Below, in pieces: positions 35,101 to 44,700 of a stretch of DNA of 64,000 nt. Made by a program: the position numbers and the translations under genes. Position 1 is the first letter of the stretch; each line of letters opens with the position of its first letter. The notes under the pieces are model-generated. The model worked only from the letters and a program-made list of their open reading frames with translations. It ran no database searches and had not been told where the DNA came from. Source of the stretch: Sebastes aleutianus (Eukaryota > Chordata > Actinopteri > Perciformes > Sebastidae); NCBI GenBank assembly GCA_916700875.1, contig CAKAKS010000013.1, positions 7,990,686 through 8,054,685 on the forward strand, written 5' to 3'.

Positions 35101-36089
35101 ACAAAACTACTTTTAGGTAACAAAACAACTCAGTTAGGATTAGGTAACAAAACTACTTAGTTAGGATTAGGTAACAAAACTACTTAGTAAGGTTTGGGCA
35201 ACAAAACTACTTAGTTAGGTTTAGGAAAATATCCACTTGGTTAGGTTTAGGTGGTTTACGTTGGTTTACGTGACAAATAAGTAAATTCTGACTTCTGGTT
35301 TCACAAGGGACACGAACAGCGGCCTTCTGGGTGAAAGTCAGTTTTTTTTTTTACCCGCCCATCCACCCCGACCTCCTCCCTATATGCTGCGTTTGTCACT
35401 GTTTGTACTTCCTGGTGCACGATTTACGTAGATTGAATACAATTTCATTTTCCTGGATATACACAAATTACAGTACATTACTTTTTGTAGGTATAGCTAC
35501 GAACGGTGTATGAGACCAGCCTGCCTGCTGTTTACCTGAGAATACACTTTCTCTTGTTTTCATGTCATTTATAAACTCAACTAATTCAACTGTAACATTC
35601 ATTCATTAGTCTTTCTTTCTCTCCACCTCCCTATCCTGCCCAATTTACCTCCTGTAGGACCAACAACTGGGAGAATGGATATTACAAGGACAGTTCAACA
35701 GTACAAAACCCATCACATACACATTTGATCGTTCATTCACACTCAGGTCTGGAAAAACTGTCAATGTAAGTCTTTAATGATTTCTTAATTCATGTTGTTG
35801 CAATTGTCCTTTTCGTTCTTCTGTCTTTCACCATTGTTGTTGAGTTCCATTTGAAACTAAATTTAATAATAATAATAATGCATTGTTACTTTGATTATTT
35901 AATGATTTAACTTACTGCTCATAAGTCTGTGACCTTTGTATTTTACAGATGTGGGTCCCAAATTATGGTTCCAATTATCCTCCCTCTGACCTGGTGTGGA
36001 AGGACCTGAAGTGCTGGAGCAATAGAGACAAACTGCAGTTCACCCTCTTCAACCACACTGGAAAGATACAACATCAACTCAGTTTATAG
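23422..36089 (+). CDS. Gene A: butyrophilin-like Ig receptor with coiled-coil rod and lamin tail domain
   Basis: Nineteen exons join in frame to about 787 aa. Exons: 23422-23515, 23963-24304, 25480-25767, 25866-25994, 26107-26133, 26282-26457, 26825-26917, 27118-27222, 27518-27565, 27932-28051, 28942-29013, 29998-30108, 30948-31016, 31968-32078, 32999-33079, 33864-33950, 34494-34655, 35658-35765, 35949-36089. Domain order: signal peptide (1-31), V-set (about 32-145), butyrophilin C-like Ig (146-241), TM (about 252-276), charged juxtamembrane part (to 352), coiled coil (353-651), lamin-tail-like domain (652-787). Extracellular and TM introns are phase 1 and cytoplasmic ones phase 0. There is no B30.2/SPRY domain. 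Several coiled-coil donors are weak (GTTCAT), and exon 26825-26917 is shortened relative to B and C, so that junction is the least certain. The role is unknown; the Ig part predicts cell-surface recognition. Confidence 0.78.
24310..25030. repeat. Degenerate AGATATCT-core repeats in gene A intron 2
   Basis: Imperfect repeats with GACTAG, CATAATGAGGTTATAGATAT and TACAGATATCTCTAACT occur at 24340-24380 and 24810-25025. Unrelated G/C-rich sequence lies between them (24385-24800), perhaps an insertion that split the array. It is non-coding. Confidence 0.6.
26282..33950 (+). CDS. Gene A cytoplasmic juxtamembrane exon and ten coiled-coil exons
   Basis: Exon 26282-26457 encodes a charged segment ending KGNKQKKNKH at a phase-0 GTAAGT donor. 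Ten exons of 48-120 nt follow, every one a multiple of three and phase 0/0. Nine have coiled-coil character (e.g. KGAELQQLHEEKKRNEKELQ, 35 residues = five heptads, at 27118-27222); 27518-27565 is a Ser-rich linker (KTRSSSSSYSL). Exons can therefore be added or skipped without a frame change. I see no intermediate-filament rod-end motif (TYRKLLEGE-like), so this is not simply a lamin rod. Confidence 0.7.
32079..32131. repeat. (CA)n microsatellite directly after a coiled-coil exon
   Basis: The run begins at the donor itself (GAA|GTACACACAC), so the CA run provides the start of the intron. The gene C equivalent is at 61951-61991. Confidence 0.95.
33437..33625. mobile_element. Short non-LTR element 3' end (TAGATAGATACTTTATTG)
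   Basis: TAGATAGATACTTTATTGTT, then CCCGAAGGAAATT, is the familiar 3' end of fish LINE/SINE families with a (GATA)-type tail. It is present only in the third cassette copy, so it inserted after the duplication or was lost from the others. The clade is uncertain. Confidence 0.5.
34494..36089 (+). CDS. Gene A C-terminal lamin-tail-domain exons
   Basis: Three exons: 34494-34655 (162 nt, Ser-rich lead then IEVDQQGKYIRLINTSHQ), 35658-35765 (108 nt, DQQLGEWILQGQF ... YTFDRSFTLRSGKTVN) and 35949-36089 (MWVPNYGSNYPPSDLVWKDL ... TLFNHTGKIQHQLSL, stop). The pattern EVDxxGKxxRLxNxS, GxW, YxFxxxFTLxxGxxV, W...PPxDLVWK and LxNxxGE is that of the Ig-fold lamin tail domain in nuclear lamins. Introns fall at the same points as LMNA exons 7/8 (before DQ) and 8/9 (before xW), and the middle exon has the same length, 108 nt (LMNA facts from memory). 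No CaaX box follows. AATAAA lies downstream at 36770. Confidence 0.82.
34789..35514. mobile_element. Non-autonomous TIR element, copy 2 (726 bp), inside the lamin-tail intron of gene A
   Basis: The left end is TCCTCATACAACGGTTTGTA. The right end, reverse-complemented, is TCTCATACACCGTTCGTAGC. The interior has about ten imperfect copies of AACAAAACTACTTAGTTAGG(TTTAGGT), far more than copy 1. It lies between the first and second lamin-tail exons, where the lamin intron position is conserved. No coding sequence. Confidence 0.75.
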
Positions 36090-36930
36090 TCACTGAAGGA
36101 TATTAATTAATTAATTTCCTTTTTTTTGTGTGCCTACTTCTTTTTTCTTTAGCTTATCTTACCTTTTAGCTGCTTTTATCAGCAACAGGAAAGGGTCATG
36201 AGAGAAAATTCCCACATTAACTAACATTATAAATCAGAAACATCATGACTCAGATCTTAATGCAAAAACACATATTATAGTAATGACCAGTGAACATTAT
36301 GTCACATTACTTTTTGATGTGGGAGCAACTAAATGTAATATCAAATCAAACTTCATTACATTTTGTTTGAAAAAATTTAACTGTTTTATTGCTGCTGCAT
36401 TACTGGAGAACATTCTTCATTGTTAAGGCAAATATATATATCATCATCATCATCATCAAATGTTATAAAGACAAAGAGTAAAACAAATTAATCTCAAAAT
36501 CTAAATGTGAGGTAACGTAACTCAGGAACTTGTATTTTATATGTTTACCAGATTGAATATTTATATTAGACCTCATCAGATCTATGTTTTTCTACTTTTT
36601 GTATTGTTTTTAATTCAATTCAATATACTGTATATTTCCATACTGCATTTTCTGTAATGAAGATATATAAAGATAAATGTTTGATATTTGATTCGATGTT
36701 TGAGTCCAGATGCTGATGTACATATTTGACAATATTTGCTTTGGGTAATGTCAAGTGTTTTCTTTTACAAATAAAAATCTTTATACATAAGGATATAATT
36801 TTGCATCTGATATTGGTACATTCTGTTTACATTGTACATTCATTCACAAAGAACATTATGAAAGACTTGGATATAAACAGGCTTTTGGGTATATACAAAT
36901 ATCTCCGACCTTTTCACGAAGGTGGTTAAA
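36090..36930 (+). other. 3' untranslated region of gene A
   Basis: Homologous to the sequence after the gene B stop codon (shared segments include TACTGTAATGAA and AGATAAATAC/AGATAAATG). A canonical AATAAA at 36770-36775 is the best poly(A) signal. A (CAT)n run lies at about 36441-36458. Confidence 0.6.
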
Positions 36931-39303
36931 GGAATGAAAGAGGGAGGCTGTGTCCACCATCGGTTACGTTAATCAGAGTATGAACGGCTGTATGTAAACG
37001 TGAATATCAGTGCAATATTCATTTTCATTAGCCATGTAAACAGCTTATAGGAATATTGTCTTTTTCGGAATAAGGGCAAAAAAATGAATATTGTGTGCAC
37101 GTAAACGTAGTCAATGCTGTTGCTGATTTAAATGCAGTTTTCCATGTGTGCGTCTTTTATTCGGCTAAGTAGAGCCCAATTCCCCCCCATATCACCATTA
37201 GCTGCCAAGACAGGCGCATATTTATGAAGTCGCAAAAAGAATCAAATTGCCCGATTATGGACTTGTTTGTTTTTCTGAAATCTTTTGTAACTCCATCACT
37301 CGTCATGTGGCTGATTATCTAAACCCCTCAAAAATACTACCATGCAATAATGAAATTAATTAACCCATCAAACTAAACCTTAGTTTCCTGTTGGCCAGGG
37401 ATCGCATCACAAGCAGCAGAGTCATGCATACTGACCAGTAATGCTGCTGTAGAGCCAATACCCTTTGGTGTAGCAGGTGACTGTTTCCACTAATGTTCAA
37501 ACACAGCTACATGATATTCAGGATCCTCCAGGGCAACTACAGTATTTACAGATATCAGATATCCTTGTTTCTCTCTTGTATCTTTGTATTTCACTTCCAG
37601 GTTCTTTGCCAGCCACAAACACTGAATACAAATATGGCTGATACTGAAGATGTTATGAGAATTGAAAGTCCTATCCTGCCTCCTGCAGTAAAATAGCAGG
37701 CCTCTAATCTGCCTTAATGAACATTTGCTTCTCCTAAACTGCCAAAACAAAGAGCCGGTGTTAGTGTTACTATGATACCGACTAATTTATGTATTATTTT
37801 GTAACCGGTTACCTGGCAAATGAGGCCAAAGTTCAGGTGATCATAAACCGAGGCACTCAAAGAGAAACAGACATGTCTGGTTTGAATCTTGACACTGCAT
37901 GTTTTATATATCTGTAATAATTGTAATTTTAAGTGAAGGAGTCTGCATATTAATGTGGCTTTAATGGTGAGTTTGTTGATGAAACATTGCAACAGAAAGA
38001 AATGTCTCTTGCGGTTTCAGAGACATTTGCACACTGGAAACAATACAACATTGAATAAGTACTAATAGAACTTATGAAGAAGGAATGACTGAGCCGTTGC
38101 TAGATTTGCAAACGAGGCAGTTGATAATCAAACTAAAGGTCGGGAAACTATCAATGATTTACAGACTTTGCCACACAGTCATGTGAGGAGACTGGGACGA
38201 GCAACATTCAACAGGTTTGTCTAACATTTAATCTAAAATACATTAGAAACCTTTATAAAAACTGTGTCTGCATTCTGAGTTATGGTCTCTCTCAAGTACA
38301 ACTCCACTTGAGAACAGATAATACCGTTTTATAGCCTTTGTGTCAAGAGGGAAAATTGCATGCAGACGCAAAATGTATTTCAAATGTAAGTCAATTACAG
38401 TTGAATTGTTTTCATTTGAACAGCCTTGAAATGTTATTTGAATTTTGAGCATTTTAACAAGACACCTGTTTTAACACGAAGCTACTTACTGTGACAGTCT
38501 TTATTGTGATTATAGTAATGTATAGGAGATATTTGACTTTGTAACATGGAAAGGTTTCAAGTATAACTAACTGAGCTTCAAAACACATTTTATGTTCACT
38601 GTGGGATGCTTTAAAATTTTAAGCATTAAAAGTGAAATTAAAAAAAGTCATGACACTTTGTAAACATTTGTAGAAGAGTTGGTATCTGCAGAGTTTGTGT
38701 GAATCAAACAGTGGATATAATATGATGACATATAATATGTGTAACTTACTAGTAGAGCACAGAATATGGCATTTCACGTGCAATAACAACGCTGTTTTTG
38801 CTTTTGGCGTGTCATGTTTACACCTTGAGTCTGTATTGACTGCAATGTAAAAACATTAAATACGCCACGCTCAGAGCTAGTGATGCAGAATAACACAAAC
38901 TCAGGACTTTCAACCAGGAGACCGGTGATTGAGTGCATGAGTGTTGTTGAGTTATTTTGAAGTTACGTTAATGATGTTAATGACGTTAATGACGTGTTTT
39001 TGAGTGACATATTTTACTTAGTTTACATTCTTATTTTAAGCCCAAACTTGATGTTTTTCCTAGACCTATCTGCAGTCGTTACTGTAGTTTTGTTGCGAGG
39101 GGTAAAAATGACACACGAAAATGCTAAAGTGCGGAATACCTTCCCATGAGATTGGATTGTTTATAATTCAGGCATTCTTTTTTTAAGCATGTTTAGGTAT
39201 TACTTCATTGTTGGCTCAAGTGTTACATAAAGAAGTATTAAAAAGCCCTACTCTCTGTAAGTTAATATTGTTATCACTGGTTTCTGTTCATTTTCAGAGC
39301 TCC
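36931..39303. other. Intergenic A-B segment with the gene B upstream block
   Basis: No gene seen. At 36960-37110 a fish-type MITE fragment ends in GCACGTAAACGTAGTCA. At 37670-38640 the sequence parallels the gene C upstream block (52430-53150): CAAAGTTCAGGTGATCATAA, ATTTACAGACTTTG and AAAATGTATTTCAA are shared. The gene B promoter and non-coding first exon probably lie in this block. The TTTTCAG acceptor ends at 39297. Confidence 0.45.
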
Positions 39304-41761
39304 ATGATGCTTTTCAACACAGATAGAAAAACCCTAAATACTCATCTCAGAACACTCCATGTTTTGGTCTTCCTCCTTCTCCTAACACACTTCTGTAGAG
39401 GTAACTTACACACAAATACAGTCTCAATGGATCACTTTTATGTCACTAATAAGTCAATACTACGGGGTGACCACCAGAGCTAGTCTGTCTCTACTGTCTA
39501 CCATCAATAAAGGCTAAAATGCTAGAAATATTATCTTTTGGCTCTAATATAATGTCAAAAGAACTTTGCTGCAGTAAAACACTTGATTGCTCAAGCACAA
39601 TAGAAAAGTATAATAAAGGAAAATAATGTATCTTATAGAGACGCAAAGCCCCTTCCGGTGGACCCCAGGGGACCTTATTTTAGGAAAAATAAGAACGGTA
39701 GTCAACATTTGAATTGCATCATGAATCACACATATGATTTTTGTCAATTTAAAACATAATTTTGCAGATCAAGAAAGTCTCAGTTCTAACATTTAGTTTT
39801 ATGTGAAACCTCTCAGTGAACTACATCTCTCGTACATGTCACCAAAAGTTATTGCACTGGTCTATTGTGACCTCTATTTTGCACTTTTCCCACATGACAT
39901 AACTCATTGCAAATGATCTAATATGACATGACTCATTGCACTGGTTTAATGTGTCCTCGCTCACACATCATGGGGTTATGCAAGCGTACCTATAAACGTT
40001 TTACTTTGAAACATTTCTTCCAGTGTCTAGTTTCTAGTTCTGCTTAGGAATCCACAACTGCAGTAAGGTAATTTATTTGTGTAGTGTAGAAAACACTACA
40101 TTCCACACTACTTCTTTTGGGGGGAATAAACCTAATCCCATCACGGCATCACTACCCCCTTTGATATAATACATCACGATGGAGTCTAATCGCCAAAGTC
40201 TTCTTATCATGCACCATGTAATGAATGATTGTTCATTCGATGTGGGGTCTCTCCTGATTGAAATGATGTTCGTCAATTTAAAACACGTTTTTGCAAGTCA
40301 AGAAATAAACGTCACCAACACTAGCTAGCTAGCTAACTTAGCTATGTTCCACGCACAGATGAACCGTTATCTGACCTGATGTGTTTTATCAGAGACTCCT
40401 GGTCTTTTTATCATCCGGGAAGAGAAAGAAGGATCAGACCCGTTGGCATCATAGCTTCAGAGAGACGTCACTACCGTGCTTTTGGTTGTTTCGTCTTTCT
40501 AATTACGTATTTTCACAGTCTGATACTTACTGATAACAAACTGAGACTTTCTTGACTTGCAATATTATGTTTTAAATTGACAAACATCATAATGTGTGAT
40601 TCATGGAGCAATTCAAATGGGATCAAAAAAATATGTCTTGTTGGCTACTGTTCATATTGCTTTCCAAAATAAGATCCAATACTGACTTCGCCTCTCTATT
40701 GGAGTTGATAACTTGTACTTCCTTTATTAAACTATAAATTTGTCTTTCCAGGCTCATCTCAGCCAATAGTAGCAACACTTGGCGATGACATCATTTTGCC
40801 ATGTCATCTGGTACCTGCGGAAGATGCTACTGACTTGACGTTGGAGTGGACGAGGCCTGACCTGAACCCCAGGTTTGTCCATGTGTGGCGTTCTGGTCAA
40901 GAACTCGTGAGTAAAAAACACAAATCCTTCGAGGGAAGAACATCACTGTTCCTCGATGAGCTGAAGTCTGGAAACATTTCACTGAAACTGTCCAAAGTGA
41001 AAATCGCTGATCAGGGAAGATACAGATGTTTTATTCCAGGACTGGACCGGCAATCTTTTGTTGAACTAGTTGTTGGTAAGTGCATAATATGTATGTTTGT
41101 GGTGCATGTTTTGCTCTTTTTTAAAGCCTCCTTGTGTCATTAGATAGCCACCTTATCAGGATATTCAAAGAATCTTAATTTGGCGATGCACTATCTAAGC
41201 GTTCCACTTACACTGTTTTACATTTTTCCTTTTGCTCATCATCAGGTGCTGTCTCCTCACCCGTCATAACTTTAGCAGGGATTGATGAAGCCACTGGAGG
41301 AGTGATGTTAGACTGCAGGTCTGAAGGCTGGTATCCAGAGCCTGAGGTGTTGTGGCTGGACGGTGAGGGAAACCTCCTCTCTGCTGGACCTCCAGAGACA
41401 GTCAGAGGTCCTGATGACCTCTATACTGTCAGCAGCAGAGTGACTGTGGAGAAGAGACACAGCAACAGCTTCACCTGTAGAGTCCAACAGAAGAACACCA
41501 ACCAGACCAGAGAGACACACATCTCTATTTTGAGTAAAAAAATATATATTTTTTTTATGATGTGATAGTTTCAGTTTCAAATAGCAGAGGTCCAGTTTTC
41601 TATAAATGTTATTCTGTGTTTTATCATTTCAGATGATTTCTTTAACATCCAGTCCAGTTCTGCTACCATCATCACTGGTTTGGCTGTTAGTTTGGCTGTT
41701 TGCATCATGTTTATTCTGTTGCTTCTCTTTGTTGTGTGGAAATGGAGACTAAACATAATCA
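39304..41761 (+). CDS. Gene B ectodomain and TM exons
   Basis: The V-set exon (40752-41075) has ILPCHLVP, LEWTRPD and DQGRYRCF. The C-like exon (41246-41533) has LDCRSEGWYPEPEVLWLDG and SFTCRV. The TM exon (41633-41761) reads IITGLAVSLAVCIMFILLLL, then FVVWKWRLN. All joins are phase 1. The V-set exon differs from that of gene C by a single silent base (GAT against GAC in LDEL). Confidence 0.88.
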
Positions 41762-44700
41762 GTAAGTCACAAATTAATGATTAAAAGTTATTCTCACAGG
41801 TTTTATGATGTTGATAGAAAATGTGATGGTATGTCTACTTTTATTTCCAATCAGTCAAGTTGTTAGGTGTTTTATTTTAATAACCCATTTTACACCTCAT
41901 TTTAGACTCTAATGTCTCATATGCTGTGATATGAACATGTCTTTTATACTTATTAACTCCACTGTCTTTATGTTTTCACACAGAAACCAAGAGAAGCTGC
42001 AGGGATCAAACTGAAAAAGGAGAAAAGAAAAAACACTCTAAAATCAATAAAAGTGAAGATCAGTGTGTCACTGAAGAAAGAGAGAGAGAGCAGCTCATGA
42101 CACATGAAACGGTGCAAATGGAGGTTCTGAAGGGAAACGGACAGAAGAAGAGCAAACATGTAAGTAAAGAAACAGGACTTTACTATAAATAAAATCTGAT
42201 CTGAGCAAGTTGAGCAACAAACAGGAGCTGTATTTCCAAAAGAACTAAGAAGAGAACAAGAGCAGTGATGACTGAGAGCTAACTTTAACTGATGTTCAGA
42301 GGTTCAAGAGAAATGGAACAGAAGAGGCACGATTCAGACAAAGAGATGAAGATGTGAGCAAACGTTAGAGGAGATTAAAATACAGAAATAACAGAGATGA
42401 ACCAGAAATGCAAAGAAAACATGTTGTGTGGTATGTTATATAATAAAATCATGTCTTGTGTCATGTCTCTGTTCATCATCTCTCCTCTCAGTTTAAGAAA
42501 AAGAGATCTGAGCAGCAGCTCCAGGAGGAACAGCAGAAGGAGGTTCAGACCCTGAAAGAGGAGCTGGAGACCAAGAAGAATGAGGTTCATCTTCACTTTA
42601 ATAATATAACACACTGATTTCAGTTTGAAGTAACATTTTGTCTTCCATAGTGTAGATCAAACCTACAGTAGTTTGTGCAGGTTATGACCAGATCCAAATA
42701 AATTAATAATTCAACATGTCTCTCATTGTCTCTCTCCACCTTGTCTCTGTCCTTCCAGATAGAAACTAAAGGAGCTGAGCTGCAGCAGCTCCATGAAGAG
42801 AAGAAGAGGAACAACAACGAGCTGCAGAGCCAGAAGGAAGAGCTGGAGAACAAGAACAAAGAGGTTCATGTCTTCATCTTCATCTCTCTATTATTAATAC
42901 AGAATAAATAGAGACAGAGATAGATCAGGTTGAATGAGTTCTCTCCTCTGAGCCTCTAACCTGCAGACAGACTCTCAACTCAACATTTCTGCTGTTTGAG
43001 GAACACTAGATGATCAAAGTGTTTACTGAGATCCACTTGACTGAATATGAAGCTACTTGTTCATATTGTACTCAGTGTAACTGAACCATCAGGTTGAATC
43101 ATTACTCTCATGATTTAATGTGGTTCTCATGTGTCTCTTCATGTCCTCCTCCTTCCAGCTGGAGAGAATTCAAAAAACCCGTAGCATCTTTTCATTTCCT
43201 TTGGTAAGTGGTCATCATAAAGGTACAATATATACAATACATTTATATCATATACAGTATTTATATATATATCAAATACCAAACACAGAGATAATCAGAC
43301 TGGATTTATAAACAGATAAAACTGTGTAGCCCTGAAAGAGGTTCTGAACTTGTACATTATATACTGTATACTGAGGGGGAAACATATCTTACATCCCACA
43401 TGCTGCTGAAATGCAGAATTTATAATAATTTATATAGAGAGCTGAGCTTTCTCACTTGTTATTCAGCAGAAATCAGATGATTGGGGTTGATGGGTGATTG
43501 TATACGATGTTCAGTCACATGTCTTAATATGATCCAGGGTCCCAGTCAGGAAGATCAGCAGAAGAAGGAAGTGGAGACACTGAAGGAGAAGTTGGAGAAC
43601 CAACAGAAGGAATCAGACACCAACATTAAGGAGGTTTATATCTTTTTCTCAAAATATGTTTTCTTTTTTTGGCTTCTCCATCTAAGTCTAATATATCTAT
43701 ATCTATATATATTGTCTCTCATCTTCTCTTTCCTCACAGTTTGAAGAAAAAGAAGCTGAAATCCAGCAGCTTCAGGATCAGATTCAGAGGATGGAGACCA
43801 ACCTGCAGACCCTGATGGAGTCCAACAACATAGAGGTTCATCTCTCTACCTTTATTTTGCTGTACCTATTAATATATCATGCATGAAGGAGCAGTGTTTT
43901 GTAGTGACGGTTGTAACGTGGAGTTTGTAGCATGTTGTGTCGTGACGGAAGTCTAACTTCAGAGCTAGTTACGTAGAATATAAAGTTAGAAAGATCCCAT
44001 ATGTTGGGTTGGTGGGGAGGTTGGAGAGTCAAACAAACACAGGACTCAAACCAAGTCAAGTCACGTCTTTTGTAATGACGTTTGTCACGTTTTCTCTTAA
44101 CCTCTCCATTTGTCCCCAGTTGGAAAGAAGCCGAGCCGCTCCAGTCCGCTCTTCCTCCTCCGTGGTAAGTGGTAGTTTTCATTTCATGTGTTTTTCTGGT
44201 CAAACTTTGAAACTGCAGAGTTTCTAACAGGAACAGCTGAGTGATCTCAACTCTACTGAAAATGCAAAATTCACACAAATCAGACCATGAGATATACTTC
44301 ATATTTATAATCACATTCCCTAATAAGAGACAAGTCTCTCATCTTGTCTCTAACCTCTGTCTCCTCTCTCTCTTTCAGTTTAAGTGGCAGACAGTTTCCA
44401 GACAGAAGATCCAGGATGAGCAGCAGAGGAGACACGAAGCTGAGAACAGAGTTCAGACCCTGGAGGAGGAGCTGCAGACTAAGAACAGGGAGGTTAGTGT
44501 TTGTATTCTCCAATAAAGGTTTCTCTTCCAAAATTAGAACATTATGGTTTTGAAATAATTATAAAAAAAAACATAACTGAGCATGTTTATCTGGGGTTTC
44601 TGATGTACATGAATGTGTATCTTTACAGGGCCTTTTATCTGTCAATGTTGTCTTGTTCCTTTAAAATATATTCTATTGAAGGAATGTGTCTCTACTCAGC

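Noticed and set aside
34494..36089. The lamin-tail exons as a separate lamin gene or processed lamin pseudogene
   Set aside because: They keep introns at lamin positions, so they are not a retrocopy. No lamin rod, start codon or CaaX end lies nearby, and they splice in frame to the coiled-coil exons. The same arrangement is repeated in gene B.
36090..37000. A B30.2/SPRY domain, as in mammalian butyrophilins
   Set aside because: I looked through the 3' parts of genes 0, A and B for the usual LDP and WEV-type motifs and found none.
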